DNA of 64,000 bases from Begonia masoniana (taxonomy: Eukaryota; Streptophyta; Magnoliopsida; Cucurbitales; Begoniaceae), in NCBI GenBank assembly GCA_022432975.1, contig CM039512.1, positions 67,511 to 131,510 of the forward strand. The letters are read 5' to 3'. Below, one piece after another: positions 1 through 10,982 of the stretch; position 1 is the stretch's first letter, and each line of letters begins with the position of its first letter. The position numbers and the translations under genes were made by a program. The notes below the pieces were generated by a model. It saw nothing but the letters and a program-made list of their open reading frames with translations. It did not search any database and was not told where the DNA came from.

Positions 1-609
1 GCAATCCCGGGTTGGGTGACCTTCCGGGAAGTTCTCGCCAAACAAAGTCATGAGGGGAGGATATTGTGCTACGGCCCAATCCCCAGAGCGGACAATATCT
101 TGCTGGGAAATGGGGTCGTGACAAATAGTATCAGAGCTTGTACCCAACAGGAAATGTGGCCAACGAGGACGTTGGGTCCCCGAGGGGCCCCCGAGGGAGG
201 GTGATTGTGATGACCCGAATGTGAACATATGTGTACGACTGCGGGGTAAACCTCAGGTTGTAAGGCAAACCTCGATATCTAAGCCGAGTGTAGGCGAATC
301 CCGGACTCAAGTATAGGTGAATCCCGGGTCGTAAAGAGGGGGTTGTCACAATCTCACATCGCTTGAGGAAGTACATAGAAATGAAACATATGTAAGAGAT
401 CCCTCCCAAGATAGTAAGACGCGTTTTGGAGCACGATTAGTAACGAATCCCATAAGAACTCCGAAGTTAAAAGTGCTTCGGCGAGAGCAATCCCAGATTG
501 GGTGACCTTCCGGGAAGTTCTCGCCAAATAAAGCTGTGAGGGGAGGATATTGTGCTACGGCCCAATCCCCAGAGCGGACAATATCTTGCTGAGAAACGGG
601 GTCGTTACA
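1..609 (+). mobile_element. Cassandra-like TRIM retrotransposon (5' LTR truncated by window edge)
   Basis: A miniature LTR element. Bases 1-123 are the end of a 5' LTR and 344-609 are a complete 266-bp 3' LTR; they match across the shared part and both end in TKACA. After the first LTR come two bases and TAGTATCAGAGC (126-137), a one-mismatch tRNA-iMet primer site. A purine tract (334-343) precedes the second LTR, which begins TGTCACAATC. The internal region is only about 220 bp and non-coding. The LTRs carry 5S rRNA-like sequence, the known hallmark of Cassandra TRIMs. Such elements depend on proteins from other retrotransposons. The left target duplication lies outside the window, so insertion of this copy cannot be confirmed. 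Confidence 0.8.
444..525 (+). promoter_or_regulatory. 5S rRNA-derived Pol III promoter-like segment in the TRIM LTR
   Basis: This stretch follows the 3' two thirds of plant 5S rRNA, including the AACTCCGAAGTTAA box-A region and the GGGTGACCTTCCGGGAAGT box-C region. Several substitutions separate it from a normal 5S gene. A second, partial copy lies at 1-39 in the other LTR. In Cassandra elements this segment is thought to serve as an internal RNA polymerase III promoter. It is not a 5S gene. Confidence 0.75.
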
Positions 610-1590
610 CCCATGGGGCGCGCGAGGAGCGCAGCGTGGCGCGCACGGTGCATGTGCCGTGGCAGTGCGGTAGGCGCGCGAAGAGCGCGGCGTGGTGCAG
701 TGCGCGCGATGCGTGTGCTGTGGCCGCGCGATGTGCGTGGCAGGCGCGCGGTCAACACGATGTACACGGGATGCACGTCGTAGGCGTGCAACAGGAGCGG
801 GGGCGTGCAAGGGGCACGCACGCCGAAGGTTGAGCGCGCCCCATGCATATGTCCTTCATGTTTTCTTTGGGTCCTAAGTTTGAAGTGATGCTTTCCGACC
901 CTAAACGAGTCGTTTTACATACGTTTTAAGTTAGACTTTAAAGGTTGATAGAAGAGGATCGATTGTCCAAGTCCGTTCTCTAAAGTGTCAAGGAGAAAAA
1001 CAAAAAATTTTATGTGAATGAACGGTGATTAAGTTAAGAGTATATCACGGCAAGTCCGTGGCGACCCTAACGGGATTGGGGTCGCTATCCTTTGGTGTGT
1101 GCCAAACTTGGTGCTTCTCTTTGCCATGTGGAACCAAGGGGCCCTTACCTTTATGCAAGTTTTCCCTCCTTTAATTAATCTCACTCAAGCCAGCACTAAT
1201 CCTATCATTCATCTAACCCTAGCATTCATCTAATGCATGCATGCAACTATATAAGACTAGGGTTAACCAATATTACAAAAAAGGCTAGAGTTTGCCATAA
1301 AATACAATAATTTTGGTTACACGGATTTGTCCAAGGGAAAACAAATTTCCTCTTGATCTTGAGCAACTTTGGGTCGTGCCTCCTTGGGCCTAGACTTGTG
1401 CATTGGGCTCCAATCCAAGCCTTCAAGTTGAATTCACCTACAAAAGAAATAAACTTGTTAGAGAGAAAGTTAATTATATCATGGGCCTTAGTTTGGACAT
1501 TGGTTTGAGCTTTGGTTTCATGGGATTGTTGGGTCTTAAATTTTTATCGGGCTTTGGCTCTGAAGCACATCACAATATAATAGAAAAGCT
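610..1590. other. No gene seen; CG-rich degenerate block, then LTR-like sequence
   Basis: Bases 610-850 are rich in GCGC and CGCG words with long but meaningless open frames on both strands. From about 1,190 to 1,560 the sequence has an LTR or leader character (ACTATATAAGACTAGGG near 1,248). It precedes the Ty3/Gypsy relic at 1.6 kb, but I cannot delimit an element. Confidence 0.4.
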
Positions 1591-1719
1591 ATGCATGATG
1601 GTTTCACCAATTACTACTCATTCAAGATGGGAGAAAGAGCTATCAAGTTGGCACCTCTTATACCGGAGCAAATTGTTTCGGTCTATCAAACTATGAAGGA
1701 AAAGAAAGGAAAAGAGACG

Positions 1720-1761
<42 letters not shown>

Positions 1762-1945
1762 AAGAATGAGTAGAAGAATGCAATAGCTAGTATGGGACAT
1801 TGGCGTTAATCTTATTTTGAGATAGAATTGACAACTTGGAAGTAATATCAGAGCAAGTTGTTTCTCCAACAAAAGCATTCCAAGATGTTTTTCCCAAAGA
1901 TCTTCCTCAAGGATTACCTCCATTGCGAGGTATTGAGCATAATAA
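1591..1945 (+). pseudogene. Ty3/Gypsy pol relic (protease-RT linker region)
   Basis: The translation HDGFTNYYSFKMGERAIKLA.. and, after a TA microsatellite, [21 protein letters not shown] parallel the protease-to-RT linker of the intact element at 18-23 kb ([14 protein letters not shown].. and [21 protein letters not shown]). The frame is broken and the RT that should follow is absent. This is a decayed fragment of the same retrotransposon lineage in the opposite orientation. The upstream ORF at 1,403-1,696 may include more of it but is not recognisable. Confidence 0.65.
1722..1759. repeat. (TA)n microsatellite
   Basis: About 19 uninterrupted TA units interrupt the Ty3/Gypsy relic. Confidence 0.95.
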
Positions 1946-2269
1946 CTCTACGAAAATAAGAGTTATTTGCATCATTATAACCAAATGAAATGAGACGTTT
2001 GCGCCTCGACACGTAACAACCTAAGCCGCTGTAACGACCCCAATACTGTACTCGTATTTTCCGTACTATATATATATTTTTTTTTAAAAACTAATATCTT
2101 TAACTAAACTCTATTCGGAACCTAAACCGAAATCGAAACCAGAATCGAAATCGGAATTGAAATCTAACCTTTAAAACATTTAAAACAATTAAAACAAATT
2201 GTTGAATTACTTAAAAAAATTTTAAAACAATTAAGGAAAGCAATTAATTAAAGGGAGGGCAGTTCGGTC

Positions 2270-2440
2270 TTTCTGCCGAGGGGAGGGGGCAGCGCCCGAT
2301 CGCTGCCCCAGCGATCGAGTGCGGCGCCCGATCGCTGCCCCAGCGATCGAGTGCGGCGCCCGATCGCTGGCAGCGATCCCCCCGCGGCGCGCGAAGCGCC
2401 CGATCGCCGACCCTCGCAGTGCCTGATCGCCATGACTGAA
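2270..2440. repeat. GC-rich GCGATCG palindrome block (left arm)
   Basis: Repeated GCGATCG and GGGCGC words, each largely self-complementary, lie 240-410 bp from the LTR end. The equivalent block in the right arm (6,290-6,490) is longer and rearranged. Confidence 0.8.
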
Positions 2441-3169
2441 TTACAAGTTGCCCTCTGGAATCCGAATTCCAGAGAGCAAAACACTTAACTTTTACTAACC
2501 CTCTTAACCCTCTCTGGAATCCGATTCCAGAGAGCAATCCTCACTTACTTATCACCATTTATCCCCAATAACAACCATCAACCAATAACCTAAACTCAAT
2601 AACCTAACTCGACCAGCTGCAGCGGACTTTGCGAAATCCAACTGCGTGGATCGCTCTATAAACCGAGCCTATCCGTAACCAATCAAAAACATTTCTATAG
2701 CGTTAAATAAAACTTTAAACCAAAACGATTTACAATTCAGTTTATAAAAACCTTGAAAACATCAGTAAGTAAACCTAACGTCTACCAAAACCAAGCATTC
2801 CATACTTTCTATACAATTAACCAATACATCCCAAAATATCCCAAAACCATCAAAATCTATACATACTATCCCCACGGGTCAGATGAGCCTCGACTGCGCC
2901 AGCACACCTCCGCAGCCATCCTCCGTCAACTGTATCATGCCTCAGGAGGAGGAATCTCATCCTCACCTGGTTCCTCGATATCTAGATCACCTACACCATA
3001 CAATACACTATGAGATGAAATCTCAGTAAGTTCTACGTAAATGCAATGCATGCTGTGCGTATGAGTTCGATAAACCATGCTTTATTTTATCTTACTATGC
3101 AATGCTCAATAGGTGTCACCGAGATCCTATCCCTCTAACCAGAGAGAGCTCATCCAGCGGGCGGACTAC

Positions 3170-3412
3170 TCTTTCCAGCTCCAATACAATACGCCTTTCG
3201 GCCATACGCCGTTCGGCCATACGCCTTTCGCCAATACTATGCTCAATACGCCTTTCGGCCAGTGCTAGCTTTACGTTATCTTTAAAACTCTGTGCGGAAG
3301 TTCATTTTCAATGTTTTCTTTAAAACAGTGATGCGTGAACATTCAATATCATACAATAAACAAACAGTAACAGCAATAATATATACCATCAAACGGTAAA
3401 GCGTAAAACTAT
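3170..3412. repeat. Direct repeat, copy 1, flanking the telomere-variant array
   Basis: It contains several CAATACGCCTTTCGGC units, followed by TTTACGTTATCTTTAAAACT and a stretch ending in GTAAAGCGTAAA. The same order recurs at 3,971-4,198. Confidence 0.85.
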
Positions 3413-3914
3413 AAAACCCGAACCCTAAACCCGAACCCTAAACCCGAACCCTAAACCCGAAACCCAAACCCGAACCCGAAACCCGAACCCTAAACCCGAA
3501 CCCTAAACCCGAACCCTAAACCCGAAACCCGAACCCGAACCCGAACCCTAAACCCGAAACCCGAAAACCCGAAACCCGAAACCCGAACCCTAAACCCGAA
3601 CCCTAAACCCGAAACCCAAACCCGAACCCGAACCCTAAACCCGAACCCTAAACCCGAAACCCGAAAACCCGAAACCCAAACCCGAAACCCAAACCCGAAC
3701 CCTAAACCCGAACCCTAAACCCGAAACCCAAACCCGAACCCGAACCCTAAACCCGAAACCCGAAAACCCGAAACCCGAACCCTAAACCCGAAACCCAAAC
3801 CCGAAACCCGAACCCTAAACCCGAAACCCGAACCCGAAACCCGAACCCTAAACCCGAAACCCGAAAACCCGAACCCTAAACCCGAAACCCGAACCCTAAA
3901 CCCGAAACCCGAAA
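3413..3914. repeat. Interstitial telomere-variant array (CCCTAAA / CCCGAAA / CCCGAA)
   Basis: About 500 bp of 6-8-bp units mixing CCCTAAA, the plant telomere unit, with CCCGAAA, CCCGAA and CCCAAA variants. It lies wholly inside the LTR, so it is an internal array and not a chromosome end. Confidence 0.95.
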
Positions 3915-3970
3915 CGCGGGGGGTTGCACGCTTACAACACGTACAGCCGTGCCTGAGCCCCACCTCGCGT

Positions 3971-4198
3971 GACCAATACAATACGCCTTTCGGCCAATAC
4001 GCCTTTCGGCCAATACGCCTTTCGGCCAATACTATGCTCAATACGCCCTTTCGGCCAGGTGCTATGCTTTACGTTATCTTTAAAACTCTGTGCGGAAGGT
4101 CATTTCATGTTTTTCTTTAAAACAAGTGATGCTGTGAACAGTTCAATATCCAACAGTAAAATATATACCATCAAGACTGTAAAGCGTAAACTATAAAC
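3971..4198. repeat. Direct repeat, copy 2, flanking the telomere-variant array
   Basis: Second copy of the 3,170-3,412 sequence, with the same CAATACGCCTTTCGGC tandem words and the same downstream segment. The two copies bracket the telomere-variant array. Confidence 0.85.
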
Positions 4199-5362
4199 TC
4201 CTAAAACCTAACTACCCAAACCAAATACAATTAAACAAACGCATCTCCAAAACTCCTCGAGACGACACGACGTACGGTGTAGGCCAATCGGCCAAAGAAG
4301 ATCACGAGAACTTACCTCGTGTCCAAGCAGCTCAAGCTCCGTCACGAGCGCTGTTTGTCTGAAGCAAAACATAATATCGACGTTAAAATGAGTTTACACT
4401 GTCGATCGTCCAATTTTATAAAAACCTTAACTAAGGAAACTTTTTAAAGTTCTAATCCAACTCATTGGCTATATATTCGAGCAATTTACGCTCGACACCC
4501 AAATTCTCAATTTACGAGTTTTTCCTAAACTCTCGAAAATCCCTAATTTTTAACATTTTCACAAATTGTTTTAATTTCATCCAATAACGTCAAATACGTT
4601 TAATATACACTTAATCATAATCAAACTATTAATTTCGGGCCCTAAATCGACATTTTTATCGAAACCTAAACGAAACCCTAATTGTTTAAATGTTACAAAA
4701 CTCGAAATCTAACGTTCTAAAACTATAGAGACATACCTAGAACGTCGATTGGAGGAAGAAACGTGAAGAAAACGGAACGATCGGAGCGCGAATCGGAGCT
4801 CGGATCGTTGAGGAACCGCGGCTGGCAGAGAGGGTTTGCGAGAGAGAAAGAAAGAAACAGAGAGAAATCGATTTGTGCTAAGTGGTGAGAAGAAACAAAA
4901 GGGTTTTTGTTTTTATTATAAAATTTACTTTGGCAAAAGACCAAAATGTCCTTAGCACATACTTCGTCCTTCGTTTCGTTAATCGTCCATCGATTCGTGC
5001 TCTCCAAATTTCCATATTTCGCCAATAAGTCCGACTTGTTATTTGGGATTTAACAAAACTGTCCGTTCTCAATTTGGATCTCGTTTACTATTTTTACGAG
5101 AACGTCGTCCACATTACGAGAGGTGTATTTACTCGGAATATATTGTTTAATCTCCGAAAATTCCCATAATTTCCTTAAAATTCCTATAAATTGTTAGGAT
5201 CGTAATGACGCTTTCTTTTCGTGAAACGGACCTGATTCGACATAATTACCAAAAATGGCATTATACAATAAAATAACAATATAATATAATATATCTGACA
5301 TCCGTACAAGCTGGGTATTACATTCCACCCTCCTTATTCAGAATTTTGTCCACAAAATTAAA

Positions 5363-5861
5363 TCATACAAATAAATCAGGATATCTAGTCATCATATCCT
5401 GCTGCCGTTCCCACGTCGCTTCTTCCACCTCGTGATTCCGCCATAGAACTTTGACAAGCGGAATTTCTTTGTTGCGCAAAATCTTGATGGAAGTCTCCAA
5501 AATACGTACCGGCCTCACCTCATAGCTCAAGGTAGGCTGTACCTCGATCTCTGTAGCCTCCACGATATGCGATGGATCGCGCAAGCACCTCCGTAGCATG
5601 GACACGTGAAATACGTCGTGGATACCCTCCATAGAAGCCGGAAGCTGTAACCTGTACGCCAGCTTCCCGATCCTCTTCAGAATAGGAAAGGGCCCCACAT
5701 AACGAGGGTTTAGCTTACCCCTCTTTCCAAATCTCGCAATGCCCTTGAACGGAGAAACTTTGAGATACACCTCATCACCTTCTTCAAACTCTAGCTCTCT
5801 CCGTCTGGTGTCAGCATAGCTCTTCTGTCGGCTCTGAGCTACCTCAATGCGCTGTCGGATA
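5363..5861 (-). pseudogene. Ty3/Gypsy integrase C-terminal fragment
   Basis: The minus-strand frame is open from 5,861 to a stop at 5,363. It shows the integrase tail typical of plant Ty3/Gypsy elements: QSRQKSYADTRRRELEFEEG, KGKLNPRYVGPF, HDVFHVSMLRRCLRDPSH and, at the end, VKVLWRNHEVEEATWE. The family resembles Tekay-type elements and is close to the one at 48.6-51.3 kb. Integrase inserts retrotransposon cDNA into chromosomes. The catalytic core is missing: at about 5,857-5,861 the frame runs straight into the inverted LTR arm across a few shared bases (GGATA). No function is possible from this piece. Confidence 0.85.
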
Positions 5862-6736
5862 GTATGTATAGATTTTGATGGTTTTGGGATATTTTGGGAT
5901 GTGTTGGTTAATTGTATAGAAAGTATGGAATGCTTGGTTCTGGTAGACGTTAGGTTTACTTACTGATGTTTTCAAGGTTTTTATAAACTGAATTGTAAAT
6001 CGTTTTGGTTTAAAGTTTTATTTAACGCTATAGAAATGTTTTTGATTGGTTACGGATAGGCTCGGTTTATAGAGCGATCCACGCAGTTGGATTTCGCAAA
6101 GTCAGCTGCAGCTGGTCGAGTTAGGTTATTGAGTTTAGGTTATTGGTTGATGGTTGTTATTGGGGATAAATGGTGATAAGTAAGTGAGGATTGCTCTCTG
6201 GAATCGAATTCCAGAGAGGGTTAAGAGGGTTAGTAAAAGTTAAGTGTTTTGCTCTCTAGAATTCGGATTCCAGAGGGCAACTTGTAATTCAGTCATGGCG
6301 ATCAGGCGCTGCGAGGGTCGGCGATCGGGCGCTGCGATCGCGCGCCGCGGGGGGATCGCTGCCAGCGATCGCGCGCCGCGCGCGAGATCGCTGACAGCGA
6401 TCGCGCGCCGCACGCGAGATCGCTGCCAGCTATCGGGCGCCGCACTCGATCGCTGGGGCAGCGATCGGGCGCTGCCCCCTCCCCTCGGCAGAAAGACCGA
6501 ACTGCCCTCCCTTTGATTAATTGCTTTCCTTAATTGTTTTAAAAAATTTTTAAGTAATTCAACAATTTGTTTTAATTGTTTTAAATGTTTTAAAGGTTAG
6601 ATTTCAATTCCGATTTCGATTCTGGTTTCGATTTCGGTTTAGGTTCCGAATAGAGTTTAGTTAAAGATATTAGTTTTAAAAAAAATATATATATATATAG
6701 TACGGAAAATACGAGTACAGTATTGGGGTCGTTACA
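5857..6736 (+). repeat. Inverted LTR arm (right arm of fold-back)
   Basis: Reverse complement of 2,030-2,872, starting GGATAGTATGTATAG and ending GGTCGTTACA. It includes the CTCTCTGGAAT segments and an enlarged GCGATCGCGCGCCG block at 6,290-6,490. Outside that block the two arms look closely similar by eye. Confidence 0.85.
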
Positions 6737-6741
6737 GCCGC

Positions 6742-7530
6742 TGCACATAAGTCTAAGTAGCGGCGCAAGAATAGATTCACTTTTCGAAATTACAAGATTT
6801 TGCACGTTTGGAAAATATCGCTTCAGATATTTTGGAAACCCTAATCACGACTCTATAAATAGATGTTATTCAAACAATTTGAGGACCCTTTGGCAACCAT
6901 GAGAGGAATTTTTGGAGAGAGATCGAAGAAGATTTCTAACCCCGGACGAGAATACCAACACACGTGTTACGCCACAATGGTGACGTTTAGAGACATATAT
7001 TCTCTCTTATCTACTTCTTTTCTTTAATAGTATTATGTTCAACATTATTTCTACTATTTTTCATTCAATTATGTTTAACTAACTTTCCCTCTGGAGGAGA
7101 GATTGATCGTTTATTTAGAGTATTATTTTGATGACTGATTATAAACCCCTAACCTCAACCCCGCAATCCTAAATCCCAAACCCAAAACCCCAACCCCTAA
7201 GCCCTAAGCCCTCAACCTGAAACCCTAAACTCTACACCCTATACCCTACAACCAAGAACCCTAGAGCCCTAAAACCTTAAAACCATAAACACTGGATAAT
7301 GTTTATAGTTTATAGTTTTTAGGGTTTAGGGGTTAAGATTTGAATTCAAGTTGATAGTGTTTAAATTTGTTCAATATATATCTAGCCTTAAAATATTGAT
7401 ATTTTGAATTTAATTTGTGAACATGGTTGATTATGGAAACATAACCGCCAATTATTGTTGAAGGTCGTGTAGACCGTGTTCTATTTGCTTTTGTTTGATC
7501 TTAGTTGTCATCAAACTATTCAATCCATTG
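6742..7530. other. No gene seen; TATA-bearing repeat-like sequence and degenerate telomere-like stretch
   Basis: A TATA-like CTATAAATAGATG lies near 6,851, followed by a leader-like pyrimidine-rich stretch, which suggests an old LTR or promoter remnant. Bases 7,145-7,345 hold degenerate CCCTAAA-like words in one direction, then TTTAGGG-like words in the other. Confidence 0.45.
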
Positions 7531-7535
7531 TGTCA

Positions 7536-10500
7536 TGTTGTGAAAAATATTTCGCAAGTGTACGAGTCACAACAAGTAATAAAGTGTAAATAGAGTGTCG
7601 AATCCACAATGACTTGTTAATTAATAATCGAATTTATTAATATTAATTCTAAATTAAATACACGTTTTAAGGTTTCAAGAATTGAAATTAAATCAAACAA
7701 CCAAAATAAGTAAAGTAAACTAATGCAAAATAATAAAACAGATAGAATAAGATTAGATTTAATAAATAAAAGCTCAGGTACTACGATTTCACTAAAACAA
7801 CATTTATTTCACTCCTTCATAATTATATTCATAAATATTCTTCCTATGTTGATAATCGATTTCGCTAAATTCTAATATAATCTCTCTCGAGTATAGCTTA
7901 GTTTATCTGATTAATGGGTTATCACTTCTCAGTCTCAAATCCTAACATTAATCAAATACAATTAAATTGAGAAATCACAATGACCACATCAATACCGTAA
8001 CTATCTCTAGCCTATACATATTTCTGACATTAATTCCATTGCTCGGGTGTTCATCACCTCTCAGTCTCAAAACACTCTAAAAATCAAGTAAAGATTGGCC
8101 AGAAATTTACAAGCTTTAAGAACGGGAATTAAATGCGTCAACAATATTGGAAGAAATACTTATTGGATTTAATTAAACGAAGAAACAGAAAATAAGCATT
8201 GTCTGGCTATATCGTAGTCCTAGAAGAGAAATTTAGTTCATGCTAGAAGAAAAAGAAACAACGATAATAAAGATGTTCATAAGTAAATTGTTGAAGGAGA
8301 TGAGAAAACTATGCTGATGTCCCGTTTTGAAATTCTTGCTTTGTTCCCCTTTTTTGTCGTCTCGTCTCGTCTGAATCTCCCTCTCCCAAAAACTACCTGC
8401 TAAATTCTGAAGGTTTTTTTCTGAATAATCATGTCCACCTCATTAGGGTTGCCTGTATCCTCCGTCATTTCCTAATTCAGATCAACAACTCAGATTAAAA
8501 CAAATAAGTTTTCCAGCGGTAGCCGATCGAATGCTTGAAGATGGCCGATCGATCGGCTCAGTGTCTGCCCTTGAAACGCAATGTAATCTTTTCTTTAGCC
8601 GATCGATCGCCACATTTGGCTGATCGATCGGCATTTGTTCTGTCTTGTTGCTCCCAATTTCCTGTTTTCTCTTCAACCGATCGATCGGCGTATGTTCTAT
8701 TTTCTCCAACTTCACCTTTTCTTCTTTTCTTCCTCATGATCTTCTTCCATTCGTTGTATTTCAAGCTTTAACCTGGTTTATGTAAATTGTCTGCAACTTA
8801 CATAAAAGACGTCAAATTCTTTCACACATTTGAGAAAAACTTTTCAAATCAAGTATAAAAGAGTACTAATAAGTGTGTAAAATACACATTTATCACACCC
8901 CTAAACTTGAATGAAAGCTTGTTCTCAAGCGAACAAAATGTAGCTCAGTTAAAACAAAGATATAATCTTAATCACATTTAAAATGCTCAACATAATACAA
9001 TGGTAAAACAATCTTAATCAAGGTTTTTGATAATTCATCTCAGCTTGAAAAATTCATACTAAAACCACCAAGTTTAACACTTTGCGAAAGAAATAACTCA
9101 TATTAGTGCATTGACAATAGCTTACATAGAAATCTTCGTGTGTGTGTGTGTGTTCATTCTTGTTTTCTTCTAATTGTTGGTTTAACTAATGTAGCTAGGA
9201 ATGCATTCACATTTCACTCGGGATCACTCCATTCACTCTAATCATTCACCAGTTTTGCCCAGTATCCAACTAGTAACTAAATCAGTAAATCAAAACAAAA
9301 GTTGATAGGTTTTTTAAAAGCTTGTAATGAAAGGCTAGGCTGAAAGATAGAAATTTTATGGGTTCAAGCGAATTTTTGGAGCATAACTCATCATTCCTTA
9401 TTTCACCTACTCAAAATTACTTACTCATTTAAACTCACTCAACTTGCTTTCAATTTCTAACTCACCCCCAAACTTATATGGTTCAATATCACTCACATTT
9501 ACTCCTTTATCATTATTACAAAATAGACTTAAAACAATCATAGATAAACAAAAATTAACTTCTTCTTTTTTTTTTTTTTTGGAAGAAATACTTACAGATA
9601 ACTAAGAGAAATAAATAATAAAAATAAAAAATAAACACATGATAAAGGAGTCTCTAATAAATCTCATTACCACCGTCTCCTCATCTCCCCTAACTGTATC
9701 GATAAAATCCAGTGCTTATTAGATAGGGTAAGCCAATATATATGAGGTTAGGTCGAAATAGGTGACAATTGAACTGTAAAATTATTAGGCTCAAAAGGGT
9801 GACTATGAATATCATTAAATGACACAAAAGGGTAAGACAAGAAAGCTCAAACGGTTTAGTAATGGCCTAAGTCATTCTTTTATTTGTGAAAAACTTCAAT
9901 TTACATTCGTGAATGTTGGGCAAAACCAAGAAGGATTTTCCTCACAATGTCCTCGTTCTCAATACATTTGACTGGAGTTACATTCCCTTACCGTGTTTAT
10001 TCTCGTTCACTTCCTTACAGTATTTGGGTTTCACTCTTAGTAGATTACGCAAATATATCACCAGCAAATAGGTTCAAACAAGAATAAAACGTGTTCAGAT
10101 TTTTGAAGATAACTATGTAAGCTCTAATCAATGCAAACTAAAACAAATTAATCTTTTACTCAGCATTTCTCAAGGAGTTAAAGCATGAATTTATTCCCAT
10201 TTAAATCATCATTAACACATCAACCAAGATTTCAGAATGCATAACCATATAATATATAGTAGAGCAACAGAGCAGATAAACATTGAATTTAATTCATGCT
10301 AGACGAAAAAGAAACAACGAAAATAAAGATGTTCATAAGTAAATTGTAGAAGGAGATGAGAAAAACTATGCTGATGTCCCGTTTTGAAATTCTTGCTTTG
10401 TTTTCCTTTTTTGTCGTCTCGTCTTGTCTGAATCTCCCTCTCCCAAAAACTGCCTGCTAAATTCTGAATGTTTTTTTTTTTGAATAATCGTGTCCACCTC

Positions 10501-10977
10501 ATTAGGGTTGCCTCTATCCTCTGTTATTTCTTAATTCGGATCAACGACTTAGATTAAAATAAATAAGTTTTCCAGCAGTAGCCGATCGATCGCTTGAAGA
10601 TGGCCGATCGATTGGCTCAGTGTTTGCCCTTGAAACGTAACGCAATCTTTTCTTCAGCCGATCGATCACCACATTTGGCCGATCGATCGGCATTTGTTCT
10701 GTCTCGTTGCTCCTAATTTCCTGTTTTCTCTTCAGCCGATCGATCGTCTGAAGATGGTCGATCGACCGGCGTATGTTCTGTTTTCTCCAACTTCACATTT
10801 TCTTCTTTTCTTTCTCTTGATCTTCTTCCATTCGTTGTATTTCAAGCTCCAACCTGGTTTATGTAAATTATCTGCACACTAACACAAAAGACGTCAAATT
10901 TCTTTACACACTTGAGAAAAACTTATCAAATCAAGTATAAAAAAATACTAATAAGTGTGTAAAATACACACTTATCA
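7536..10977 (-). mobile_element. Non-autonomous LTR retrotransposon (LARD-like), deleted 5' LTR
   Basis: Flanked by a 5-bp target duplication, TGTCA (7531-7535 and 10978-10982). On the minus strand the element begins TGATAAGTGTG and ends CACAACA. The 3' LTR spans 7,536-8,895 and follows a polypurine-like tract (AGTTTAGGGGTG on the minus strand). The 5' LTR is represented only by 10,284-10,977, matching 8,230-8,895. The rest of the 5' LTR and the primer site are lost. The internal 8,896-10,283 has no recognisable gag or pol, so any past movement needed proteins from another element. Confidence 0.75.
8520..8695. repeat. CCGATCGATCGG palindrome cluster in 3' LTR
   Basis: At least five copies or near copies of the self-complementary CCGATCGATCGG are spaced by tens of bases. 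A variant cluster with an extra unit occupies the same place in the other LTR (10,580-10,775). Confidence 0.85.
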
Positions 10978-10982
10978 TGTCA

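Larger units (their letters stand above)
2030..5322 (-). mobile_element. Ty3/Gypsy 3' LTR, 3.3 kb
   Basis: On the minus strand the LTR begins TGTAATACCC at 5,322, directly after a purine tract (5,323-5,333) lying just downstream of the integrase stop. It ends GGTCGTTACA at 2,030. The TG..CA ends, the polypurine tract and the position after integrase define it. It contains a telomere-variant array, a pair of direct repeats and a GC-rich palindrome block. The open frames inside it are not genes. Confidence 0.75.
2030..6736. mobile_element. Fold-back, LTR-derived composite element with 5-bp target duplication
   Basis: The unit starts TGTAACGACC and ends GGTCGTTACA, and is flanked on both sides by GCCGC (2025-2029 and 6737-6741). 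Its ends are long inverted repeats: 2,030-2,872 matches the reverse complement of 5,857-6,736. Read on the minus strand, the left part is a complete Ty3/Gypsy 3' LTR (5,322 down to 2,030) preceded by an integrase end. The right arm is the last ~880 bp of the same LTR, inverted. Both outer ends are therefore the same (U5-side) LTR end, whereas a normal retrotransposon has one 5' and one 3' LTR end. The single flanking duplication suggests the rearranged molecule integrated as one piece; that is inference. Confidence 0.8.

Noticed and set aside
444..525. 5S rRNA gene
   Set aside because: Only part of the 5S sequence is present, with many substitutions, and it lies inside the LTR of a TRIM with primer site and polypurine tract.
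2244..2537. ORFs across the GC-rich blocks at 2.3 and 6.3 kb
   Set aside because: They lie inside LTR arms and reflect GCGATCG repeats; the two arms do not preserve the same reading frame.
3413..3914. Chromosome end
   Set aside because: The telomere-like array is internal, mixed with variants, and flanked by LTR sequence on both sides.
8535..8771. ORFs with ADRS repeats in the LARD-like LTR
   Set aside because: They are translations of the CCGATCGATCGG cluster and are not preserved between the two LTR copies.
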